A DNA stretch of 28,871 nt, taken from assembly GCA_036382695.1 (NCBI GenBank), contig DASVHF010000037.1:1-28871 (forward strand), in the 5' to 3' direction. The DNA is from DASVHF01 sp036382695 (GTDB lineage Bacteria > Patescibacteriota > Microgenomatia > Woykebacterales > RBG-16-39-9b). Positions 23,443-28,871 of this stretch are shown piece by piece. The notes below the pieces were generated by a model. That model saw only the letters and a program-made list of their open reading frames with translations, had not been told where the DNA came from and did no database searches. The translations under genes and the position numbers were made by a program. Each line of letters opens with the position of its first letter. The first letter of the stretch is position 1.

Positions 23443-23538
23443 TGTGGTAAACCCGAAATTCAAATTGTTTACTATGTTAGAATTTATGATTTGAAATTTT
23501 TTTCGAATTTAGAGACTGGAATTCTGAAATTTAATGTT
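23443..23538 (+). repeat. Word-repeat spacer between rplM and rpsI
   Basis: The spacer is made of degenerate GAAATTC, GAATTT, TTTGAAATTT and GAATTC words that are largely self-complementary, for example TTTGAAATTTTTTTCGAATTT. No clear promoter or Shine-Dalgarno is seen. It resembles the rpsK-rpsD spacer in style but not in sequence. Confidence 0.5.
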
Positions 23539-23985
23539 ATGGCGAGAAAAAAAGTAGAAACCGAAACAACTGAAAAACGGACTAAAACAAATACCAAGGA
23601 CATGCTGATGGGAACTGGCCGAAGAAAGACAGCGATTGCTGGAGTGTGGTTGCGGAAAGGAAAAGGTTCAATACTGGTAAACGAGAAACCTATTGAAGAA
23701 TATTTTGCCGCTGCGGCAGCGAAAAAGCTCTATGAGGAACCATTGCGTGTAATAAATCGTATTGGCCAATTTTCTGGTACGATCAAGGTTAAAGGCGGTG
23801 GTTTTTCTGCTCAACTTGGAGCAGTGGTACATGGTATGGCCAGAGCTTTGGCTAGCTGCGATCCAACATATCGCCAAATTCTTTCAAAGAGAAAATTACT
23901 CACCCGCGATCCTCGGATGAAAGAGAGAAGAAAATATGGCCACGCTGGAAAAGCCCGCAAGATGAAACAAAGTCCCAAGAGATAA
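23539..23985 (+). CDS. rpsI: 30S ribosomal protein S9 (uS9)
   Basis: The S9 C-terminal tail reaches the P-site tRNA. From ATG 23539 the product has 148 aa: a polar, Lys/Thr-rich N-terminal lead (MARKKVETETTEKRTKTNTK), then GTGRRKTAIAGVWLRKGKGSILVN, GGGFSAQLGAVVHGMARALASCDPTYRQILSKRKLLTRDPRMKERRKYGHAGKARKMKQSPKR. The terminal QSPKR corresponds to the conserved QFSKR with its critical Lys-Arg. Last gene of the supercluster. Confidence 0.96.
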   Translation: MARKKVETETTEKRTKTNTKDMLMGTGRRKTAIAGVWLRKGKGSILVNEKPIEEYFAAAAAKKLYEEPLRVINRIGQFSGTIKVKGGGFSAQLGAVVHGMARALASCDPTYRQILSKRKLLTRDPRMKERRKYGHAGKARKMKQSPKR

Positions 23986-24073
23986 AAATGGATCGGCCCC
24001 AAAGTCAGCTTTCGCTTCCCCTAGGGCCGGTTAGTCGCGGCGAAGAATATCCCTATAACAGAATCTGCTGAAG

Positions 24074-24730
24074 TTAGGGAAGAATCTTGATGGTGACGTT
24101 TGTGCCAACCGTTTTCAAGTAATCTTCCCCATAGACCCGCTTGTCAAAGTGGACGTCCAAGTGGGCCGGGCCGATAACAGCAGATCCTGTATCAACGCAT
24201 TTCCACTCGTAGCCATTTGGATCGCCAACAATGGTAAATTCGGTTCCATCGATTCCATTGGTTTCGATGGTTCCAACAGACCAATAGTTGGGATCGCAAG
24301 CGGCGTACCGTTCTTTCTCTTCGGTTCCTCCTTTCTTTAGATTTACCCCGGATTTTGTCACCCCACAGTAGCCTTCAGTGTCGCAGTCGTAGTAGGTGAG
24401 CCAGACTCCTGCGATTTCTTGCCCGGTCTGCTCCATAGCAAGAGGAGAAACGCCTGGGTTAGCCTCTTCCTTTAGAGTAGGCGGGCCGGGTGTAGCAACC
24501 GGAGTGGGACTTGGCGGCAGAGTAGGTGTTGGTGACACCTCCTTTCTGCTGGGTCGCGTATCTGCTTCAAGAGCAAGAATACGCTTGACTTCGGTCTGGA
24601 TTTGCACCACATCCGTTGAGGTAGTTTGGTTTGACGTGGCCTTGGTGTTGGAGTTTTGGCCGAAGGATGCATTGGCAATAAGCCAACCCACCCCCAGGGC
24701 CAGCACTGCCAACAGGAAAGCTCGTTTCAA
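24074..24730 (-). CDS. Secreted 3D-domain protein (putative cell-wall enzyme)
   Basis: The 218-aa protein has a signal peptide or N-terminal anchor (about 4-22, hydrophobic, then ASFGQN), a Thr/Ser-rich and proline-rich linker (about 28-95, SPTPTLPPSPTPVATPGPP), and a C-terminal domain with three spaced aspartates: CDP (146), CVDTG (180) and LDVHF (192). This matches the 3D (Asp-Asp-Asp) double-psi beta-barrel of MltA-like and YocH-like wall proteins. Four cysteines (116, 122, 145, 178) may form disulfides. The start is TTG with a GGGAGAGG Shine-Dalgarno. It is convergent with rpsI. Lytic activity is inferred. Confidence 0.75.
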   Translation of the reverse strand: MKRAFLLAVLALGVGWLIANASFGQNSNTKATSNQTTSTDVVQIQTEVKRILALEADTRPSRKEVSPTPTLPPSPTPVATPGPPTLKEEANPGVSPLAMEQTGQEIAGVWLTYYDCDTEGYCGVTKSGVNLKKGGTEEKERYAACDPNYWSVGTIETNGIDGTEFTIVGDPNGYEWKCVDTGSAVIGPAHLDVHFDKRVYGEDYLKTVGTNVTIKILP

Positions 24731-24789
24731 AGGCCTCTCCCTTCAACGGATATCCTCCGCCACTGGGATGCCGCCAAGGCCGAGTGTTT

Positions 24790-24818
24790 AGTTTAACCGA
24801 AAATCATTTTTTTGTAAA
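24790..24818 (-). promoter_or_regulatory. Promoter of the 3D-domain gene
   Basis: On the minus strand TTTACA (complement of 24813-24818) and TAAACT (complement of 24790-24795) are 17 bp apart. The leader is about 50 nt and ends in a good Shine-Dalgarno before the TTG start. Confidence 0.6.
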
Positions 24819-24832
24819 CAAAGGAGCAGTTT

Positions 24833-25033
24833 TTAATACATTTTTCCGCGGAAAATAGCTTGGTAGAAAAGAAGAAGGCCTATTATCGTTGGAGGTATAG
24901 CTAATTTTTTTATAAAATCACTCTCGAATCTTACTAAAATTAGGGCGATACCAAATAAAATAAAAGCCCAAGCAAGGGGACTGATGCGGGAAAGTCGCCA
25001 AAATAGATAGCTAAGAAAGTTATTTCCACCCAT
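24833..25033 (-). CDS. Small two-TM membrane protein, unknown
   Basis: I do not recognise this 66-aa protein. It has two hydrophobic segments, about 19-34 (PLAWAFILFGIALILV) and about 44-60 (LAIPPTIIGLLLFYQAIF), separated by a short charged loop (RFESDFIKK). The short N-terminal part is polar and the C-terminus is basic (RGKMY), so a hairpin topology with both ends inside is likely. A TAAACT -10 lies 7 nt upstream of the ATG with TTTATA 16 bp further. It is upstream of the 3D-domain gene on the same strand, but that gene has its own promoter. Confidence 0.55.
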   Translation of the reverse strand: MGGNNFLSYLFWRLSRISPLAWAFILFGIALILVRFESDFIKKLAIPPTIIGLLLFYQAIFRGKMY

Positions 25034-25040
25034 TTATTTA

Positions 25041-25068
25041 AGTTTATCATATTTAATTGATGTATAAA
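25041..25068 (-). promoter_or_regulatory. Possible promoter of the two-TM protein gene
   Basis: On the minus strand TTTATA (complement of 25063-25068) and TAAACT (complement of 25041-25046) are 16 bp apart. The -10 ends 7 nt before the ATG at 25033. Confidence 0.4.
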
Positions 25069-25097
25069 GATTTGAGGGATTAGCCCACGTTAGTGGT

Positions 25098-25203
25098 CGC
25101 TAGAGTCGCGAAGCGATCTATTTAGGTTTGAAGAGTGACATAATCGCAAGATTTACATCCCGCGTAGGAGTTATTCGACGCTAGATCTGCGAAGCTTTCT
25201 ATT
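25098..25203 (+). repeat. Pair of degenerate repeats upstream of tRNA-Pro
   Basis: CGCTAGA-N3-GCGAAGC-N2-TCTATT occurs at 25098-25123 and, with changes, at 25179-25203. The word AGCGATCTATTT (25112-25123) is also present in the rpsL leader at 2813-2824. The 254-nt gap 25034-25287 holds these repeats and two promoters; I see no gene in it. Confidence 0.5.
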
Positions 25204-25218
25204 GTTTCTCTGGCGAGA

Positions 25219-25224
25219 TATAAT
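25219..25224 (+). promoter_or_regulatory. -10 element of tRNA-Pro
   Basis: A perfect TATAAT lies 63 nt before the tRNA. The -35 region reads TTTCTA at 17 bp and is poor. Between it and the tRNA, CTCGC and GCGAG could close a stem-loop. Confidence 0.45.
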
Positions 25225-25287
25225 ATCAAGGCAGTTGTAGTTTACGTCGAGCAGCTCGCAGTGAACTCGCTGTGAACTGAAGCGAGA

Positions 25288-25362
25288 CGGGGTGTAGTTC
25301 AGTGGTAGAACGCAGGGCTGGGGGTCCTGATGTCGGAGGTTCGATTCCTCTCACCCCGACCA
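25288..25362 (+). tRNA. tRNA-Pro, anticodon GGG
   Basis: A full cloverleaf can be drawn. The acceptor CGGGGTG pairs with CACCCCG. The D arm is GTTC/GAAC. The anticodon stem CAGGG/TCCTG has a loop CTGGGGG, giving anticodon GGG for CCC/CCU proline codons. The variable loop is ATGTC and the T arm GGAGG-TTCGATT-CCTCT. Discriminator A and an encoded CCA end the gene. The acceptor sequence CGGGGTG/CACCCCG is typical for bacterial tRNA-Pro. It is the only tRNA seen in the window. Confidence 0.95.
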
Positions 25363-25370
25363 TTTGACTT

Positions 25371-26159
25371 TTACCCTTCCAGTTTCGCGAATTGGCCGGT
25401 TTCTTTAGAGCGGCGGAACATGTAGTTGAAGAAGGCGAGTGATAAAAGAAAATAAACAGTATTTAATCCCAAAGATATCATCATAAATTTCCAGTTAAAG
25501 ATAGGGTTACTTAAAGCAGCCCGGGCCGCTTCGAAGACATAAGTCGGGGGAAGGGCAAAAGCGATTTTTTGTAAAACTGCCGGTAAGACGTTAACGGGGA
25601 AAAAGGAAGCGACTAGCGGTTGGAAAATAAAAATCGCCCCCCAAGCCAGTGCCTGGATTCTAGTCCCGAAGCGAAATATTACACCCAAAAGTGCGATGCC
25701 AATCGTCCAAGAGAAAATAATTAAATTGCAGAAAAAGAAAAATAGATTGAGTGGGCCAAGCTTGAAAATATTGTAGTCAAAAAATGCCAAAGAAATCAAA
25801 GAAATAATTATAAAAATAAGAAAAGTCTTGGCTACACCAGAAATCATGTGGGCGACAAAATATTCCTTGATTGAAAGCGGTGCAATAAACATATTTGTCA
25901 AATTTCGGGACCAAACATTCCACATCGCACCGACTGAGATTGAGTATTGGTTGACACGAATAATCTCCCAAAGAATTAAACCTAAGATTAAGTAGTGAGC
26001 TGGCGCCCCGCTGAACCTACCAGTTAAAAAGAGGGAGACAAAACCGAAAACAACGATTGTCATAACGGAAAAGAAAAATAGGTCAAGTATCACCTCCAGG
26101 CTCCTTTTGGTGATATAAAACTCTTGCAGCAAAACTGCCTTCATTCTAGAGATGCTCAT
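25371..26159 (-). CDS. ABC-2 type transporter permease
   Basis: The 262-aa integral membrane protein has about six hydrophobic segments: about 21-45, 55-70, 105-130, 133-160, 168-185 and 228-250. The layout is that of ABC-2 exporters, and the C-terminal part has ALPPTYVFEAARAAL, a common feature of the family. It overlaps the ATPase gene by 4 nt (ATGA) and must form an exporter with it. The substrate is unknown; drug, lipid or polysaccharide export are all possible. It ends 8 bp from the 3' end of tRNA-Pro on the opposite strand. Confidence 0.85.
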   Translation of the reverse strand: MSISRMKAVLLQEFYITKRSLEVILDLFFFSVMTIVVFGFVSLFLTGRFSGAPAHYLILGLILWEIIRVNQYSISVGAMWNVWSRNLTNMFIAPLSIKEYFVAHMISGVAKTFLIFIIISLISLAFFDYNIFKLGPLNLFFFFCNLIIFSWTIGIALLGVIFRFGTRIQALAWGAIFIFQPLVASFFPVNVLPAVLQKIAFALPPTYVFEAARAALSNPIFNWKFMMISLGLNTVYFLLSLAFFNYMFRRSKETGQFAKLEG

Positions 26160-27076
26160 TTTTCACCTCTAGCAATCCGTAAAAATACATCTTCAAGAGT
26201 TGGTTTTTCCACTTCAATATCGGTAATCCAAATACCCAGATTACTTATACCAAAGATCAACTTAGGGATTGTTTTCTCCTTTGTATTCATCAAAACAGTG
26301 TAAGGATGAGGAAAGCTGCAAATTTGCTTTTGCTCCTTCAAAAAATTTTCTAAAGCGTTTTTATCTCCATCGAAAGTGAGCTTGAGAACCGTTTTAGTAA
26401 TCCTTTTTGTTAAACCAAGTGGAGTATCGTGAGCAACGATCTTACCTTTATCCAGGAAGATTACCTCATCACAGATCCTAGTAACATCATCCATATTGTG
26501 ACTTGTATAAAGGATGGAAATGTTTTTATTTTTTCGCAAGTTTTCGATTAGCGAAAGGGTTTTGTCAGCAATATCTGGGTCAAGAGAGGCAGTTGGCTCG
26601 TCCATCAATAAAAGTTCCGGTTCATTTAAAAGCGATTTTATTAGATTTACCCTTGTCTTTTCTCCGGAGGAAAGATCCCAAAATCTTTTTGGCAGTAGAT
26701 GGGTGATTTCAAAGTAGGTGGAAAGTTCCTTTATTTTCTTTTCCGGATTTTTTAGACTATAGAGATAAGAAAAAACAAGTAGATTTTCCCAAACTGAGAT
26801 CCGACCCTGCAAAGTATTGAAAGAAGAGGCGAAATTCATTTTTTGGAGGCAACCTTGCTTGTTTTTGAAAAAATTTCTACCAAAATACCAAATCTGCCCA
26901 GAAGTTTCCCTAGTGATGCCAAGAAGAATGTTTATTGTCGTTGTTTTCCCAGCGCCGTTTGGCCCCAAAAGACCAACCACCTTGCCTCTTGGTATTGCAA
27001 AGGAGATACTTTTTAAGACCTGGAAAGAGTCAAAATCTTTGACTAAATTTTTTACTTCCAAAACTGTTTCATTCAC
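26156..27076 (-). CDS. ABC transporter ATP-binding protein (ABC-2 exporter)
   Basis: The 306-aa ATPase has Walker A GPNGAGKTTT (38-47), an ABC signature LSSGEKTRV (about 134-142), Walker B LLLMDEPTASLD (about 154-165) and the switch histidine in YTSHN. After about 215 follows the accessory domain common to DrrA-type exporters. The Q-loop region reads NFASSFNTLQGRISVWENL, so the usual glutamine seems replaced by Ser, and the signature is LSSGE rather than LSGGQ. The downstream permease overlaps by 4 nt. A -10 lies 9 nt before its ATG. Confidence 0.92.
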   Translation of the reverse strand: MNETVLEVKNLVKDFDSFQVLKSISFAIPRGKVVGLLGPNGAGKTTTINILLGITRETSGQIWYFGRNFFKNKQGCLQKMNFASSFNTLQGRISVWENLLVFSYLYSLKNPEKKIKELSTYFEITHLLPKRFWDLSSGEKTRVNLIKSLLNEPELLLMDEPTASLDPDIADKTLSLIENLRKNKNISILYTSHNMDDVTRICDEVIFLDKGKIVAHDTPLGLTKRITKTVLKLTFDGDKNALENFLKEQKQICSFPHPYTVLMNTKEKTIPKLIFGISNLGIWITDIEVEKPTLEDVFLRIARGEK

Positions 27077-27085
27077 AACCTTAGA

Positions 27086-27114
27086 ATTTTAACATTTAAG
27101 AGATGGGCAAACAA
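27086..27114 (-). promoter_or_regulatory. Promoter of the ABC exporter operon
   Basis: On the minus strand TTGTTT (complement of 27109-27114) and TAAAAT (complement of 27086-27091) are 17 bp apart. The -10 ends 9 nt before the ATG at 27076. The -35 is only a half match. Confidence 0.4.
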
Positions 27115-27258
27115 TCACCCCGAGCTGCAGATATCCTTGGCACGCGAATTCGAGAACTTCTTGATTTTCCTGCTAAATCTAACTTATTGTTACAGGGGAA
27201 GTCTGACTTCCCAAGACTGACTACTAAACGGATCTCCCATTTTCCGACAATCGAGTAA
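27103..27258 (+). CDS. Doubtful 51-codon ORF
   Basis: An ATG-initiated frame (MGKQSPRAADILGTRIREL, ending RISHFPTIE) fills half of the 297-nt gap between the ABC operon and the SDR gene. It has no Shine-Dalgarno and no family I recognise. It overlaps the ABC promoter and lies next to a toxin-gene remnant, so it may be part of decayed sequence rather than a real gene. Confidence 0.2.
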   Translation: MGKQSPRAADILGTRIRELLDFPAKSNLLLQGKSDFPRLTTKRISHFPTIE

Positions 27259-27278
27259 ATTGATATACTAAAACTTGT

Positions 27279-27323
27279 ATGGTTGAAAGAAGGGTTGGCC
27301 ACCGCCGAGAAATTTATAAATAA
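27279..27323 (+). pseudogene. Remnant of a RelE-type toxin gene (3' end)
   Basis: The frame reads MVERRVGHRREIYK followed by TAA. RVGHRREIYK matches the last ten residues of the intact toxin (RVGHRREVYK) apart from Ile for Val. At DNA level 26 of 32 bases from 27292-27323 are identical to 1036-1067, including the stop. Upstream the frame meets a stop at 27261-27263 and no further toxin sequence is present, so this looks like the 3' tail left by a deletion. Confidence 0.65.
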
Positions 27324-27373
27324 ATATCATTCTAGCATTTTTGGTGTAAGATACAAGTAATCCTTAATTTCAA

Positions 27374-28054
27374 ATGAAACCGAAAAGAGTCATCATAACC
27401 GGAGCCAAAGGTAAAATAGGGAAAATACTTTTAGACAGTCTGAACGAATATCAAATCACACCTTTGGATTTACCTGAAGTGGATTTAAGAAATTACGAGT
27501 ATCTTTTGAACATATTTGCTGGACACGACGCAATAATACACTTAGCTTGGGATACGCAAAGTGATAATTGGCGACAGGAAATATTCAACCCAAACAACCT
27601 TTTGGTAGCCTACAATGTTTATAAAGCAGCGCTAGAAGCCAAGGTACCAAGAATTTTAATAGCCAGCTCAGTTCATGTGGATAAATATCGTACATGGAAT
27701 GAGGCAAGATTGTTATCAGTTGATCAGACCCCCGAACCAGACAGCCCTTATGGAGCAAGCAAGATTTTTGTTGAAGCTCTTGGTAGGTATTACGCAACCA
27801 AGGGGCTTGAAGTTATTTGTATTAGATTTGGAGGAGTTAATGTGAGAAACGAGCCTCCCGTAGGCGACCCAAAAGAAAGAGTTGTTTGGTTTAGCCATAG
27901 AGATTGTGTTGACTTGGTAAAAAAGTGTTTAGAGGCAAAACACATTGAAAACAATTTCCTAATTATTTATGGTGTGTCAAATAACCAGGGCAGGGCTCAT
28001 GATTATTCCAGTCCTCTTGGCTGGAAACCCCTAGAGGGAGCGAAGGATTTATAG
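27374..28054 (+). CDS. NAD(P)-dependent epimerase/dehydratase (extended SDR)
   Basis: The 226-aa protein has the Rossmann dinucleotide motif TGAKGKIG (9-16), LDLPEVDLRN after the second strand, DAIIHLAWDT, the catalytic ILIASSVHV serine region (about 94-102) and YGASK (Tyr126, Lys130). IRFGGVNVRNEPP follows and resembles uronate dehydrogenase-like SDRs, but the substrate is unknown. At 226 aa it is shorter than typical extended SDRs (about 250-330), so the C-terminal substrate domain is reduced. No Shine-Dalgarno is obvious. The MBL gene follows after 18 nt and is probably co-transcribed. Confidence 0.85.
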   Translation: MKPKRVIITGAKGKIGKILLDSLNEYQITPLDLPEVDLRNYEYLLNIFAGHDAIIHLAWDTQSDNWRQEIFNPNNLLVAYNVYKAALEAKVPRILIASSVHVDKYRTWNEARLLSVDQTPEPDSPYGASKIFVEALGRYYATKGLEVICIRFGGVNVRNEPPVGDPKERVVWFSHRDCVDLVKKCLEAKHIENNFLIIYGVSNNQGRAHDYSSPLGWKPLEGAKDL

Positions 28055-28072
28055 GGTTAATATTAAAAATTT

Positions 28073-28871
28073 ATGAAACTTACAATTCTTGGCTCGGGTG
28101 GTGCAATTGCAAATCCTACCAGAATGTCTACTGGCTTTTTGTTGGAAACGGGTCAATCCTCTTGGGTGATAGATCTTGGTGGAGGGAGTTTCTATAGACT
28201 TTATCACGACGTAAATTACGATTACGTTTCCAGAGTTGACGGTGTTTTTATCTCCCACCCACACGCAGATCATTTAGTTGATTTGATGTGGTTTATGCAC
28301 TCTCTTTATAACTCAACTGTTTATGCTGATTGGCGAAAACGACCCCAAGATAATCGTACTAAACCTCTATATTTACACGTATACCCTAGGTTCAATGAGG
28401 ATTATGAGAAATTAAGACTTATGTTTCCTGAACGTAAGGAAAAATATGAAGTCTCGATAAATGAGCACGGTGAGAATACTTTCCAAACATTAGACTTGAA
28501 AGTAACTACTAAAATTGTCCCCCACGTTCCCGAACACTTCACCGCTATTGGTTTTAGGATAGAAGCAGAAGGTAAAACCTTTATGTATTCTGGAGACTCT
28601 GCTTACAGCGAAGCGTTGATTGAGCTTGCTAAAAACTCCGATTTAGCGTTAATGGAGTCCTCTATCTTTCCAACTCTTTACAAAGAAAGAGGCCCCGGTA
28701 AAACCCACATCTCACCATTTGAAGCAGGAAAAATTGCGAAAGAAGCTTCTGTCAAAAGGCTGGTTCTTACCCACCTATATGATTTTGACCCCGAAGAAGA
28801 ATTCATCAAAGAAGCCAAAAAATCATATTCGGGAGAAGTAATTGTAGCTAAAGATTTGTTAGGTCTTGAAA
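28073..28871 (+). CDS. Metallo-beta-lactamase-fold hydrolase (3' truncated by window)
   Basis: At least 266 codons are open to the right edge. The start MKLTILGSGGAIANPTRMST is typical for the RNase Z-like branch of the MBL fold. Metal ligands visible: H62, H64, D66 and H67 in SHPHADH; a later VPHVPEH histidine; SGDS aspartate; and LTHLY histidine. The PTRMSTGFLLETG opening and the MYSGDS motif fit a phosphodiesterase-like MBL, but RNase Z itself is not certain because the typical exosite arm is not seen. It likely shares a transcript with the SDR gene. Confidence 0.85.
   Translation, partial: MKLTILGSGGAIANPTRMSTGFLLETGQSSWVIDLGGGSFYRLYHDVNYDYVSRVDGVFISHPHADHLVDLMWFMHSLYNSTVYADWRKRPQDNRTKPLYLHVYPRFNEDYEKLRLMFPERKEKYEVSINEHGENTFQTLDLKVTTKIVPHVPEHFTAIGFRIEAEGKTFMYSGDSAYSEALIELAKNSDLALMESSIFPTLYKERGPGKTHISPFEAGKIAKEASVKRLVLTHLYDFDPEEEFIKEAKKSYSGEVIVAKDLLGLE

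Noticed and set aside
2972..23985. TGA recoding (Gly) as in some CPR lineages
   Set aside because: No in-frame TGA within conserved proteins, and TGA serves as the stop of several genes at the family-expected C-terminus.
24050..24080. Stem TCCCTATAAC/GTTAGGGA as a terminator after rpsI
   Set aside because: Bulged stem without a T-run that overlaps the end of the convergent gene; too weak to call.
24396..24791. 131-codon plus-strand frame opposite the 3D-domain gene
   Set aside because: Mirror of the proline-rich linker and signal region; the minus-strand protein has coherent domains, promoter and Shine-Dalgarno.
1..28871. CRISPR array, insertion sequence, rRNA or phage genes
   Set aside because: No regular spacer-repeat array, transposase, integrase, rRNA or phage structural gene was seen. 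The only exact long direct repeat found is the 17-bp pair around the toxin-antitoxin cassette.

Overview
This window looks like a chromosomal segment from a Candidate Phyla Radiation (Patescibacteria) bacterium. The main evidence is a complete, fused ribosomal-protein supercluster that has no rpmD (uL30) gene between rpsE and rplO. Loss of uL30 is a known CPR trait. Compact genes, frequent short overlaps, a short-form adenylate kinase, lysine-rich tails on several ribosomal proteins and word-repeat spacers between genes agree with this. TGA is used as a stop codon (for example rpsJ and rplW) and never appears inside a conserved protein, so the recoded Absconditabacteria/Gracilibacteria are excluded. 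The exact phylum cannot be fixed by eye; Microgenomates-like is a guess.

Left accessory arm (1-2640): the end of a zinc-ribbon protein; a GIY-YIG (YhbQ-type) protein; a Phd/YefM-RelE type toxin-antitoxin pair with a paired TGTACA operator, bracketed by an exact 17-bp direct repeat; a YwbE-family protein; a small acidic protein behind a near-consensus promoter; and, on the minus strand, a zinc-ribbon, single-TM, HEFAH-motif putative membrane metallopeptidase.

Translation supercluster (2700-23985, all plus strand): a consensus promoter (TTGACA-N18-TATAAT) and a structured leader precede rpsL-rpsG. These are followed by an unrecognised 72-aa single-TM protein, fusA, tuf, rpsJ, rplC-D-W-B, rpsS, rplV, rpsC, rplP, rpmC, rpsQ, rplN-X-E, rpsN, rpsH, rplF-R, rpsE, rplO, secY, adk, map, infA, rpmJ, rpsM-K-D, rpoA, rplQ, rplM and rpsI. 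The str, S10, spc, alpha and L13/S9 clusters are thus joined end to end and supply ribosome assembly, elongation factors, the Sec channel, N-terminal Met removal and the RNA polymerase alpha subunit. Internal promoters are visible upstream of the small TM gene/fusA, tuf and infA. A terminator-like hairpin lies between map and infA.

Right accessory arm (23986-28871): a secreted 3D-domain protein and a two-TM mini-protein (minus), tRNA-Pro(GGG) (plus), an ABC-2 type exporter pair (minus), a degraded fragment of a RelE-type toxin gene, an extended SDR/NAD-epimerase and a metallo-beta-lactamase-fold protein that runs off the window.

The most interesting non-coding signals are: (i) several accessory genes whose -10 element ends only 6-9 nt before the ATG, suggesting leaderless mRNAs; (ii) a tandem hairpin repeat with a compensatory base-pair swap touching the rpsH start codon; (iii) supercluster spacers of roughly 75-100 nt made of self-complementary words; and (iv) the repeat-bracketed toxin-antitoxin cassette with a decayed homologous toxin tail about 26 kb away.
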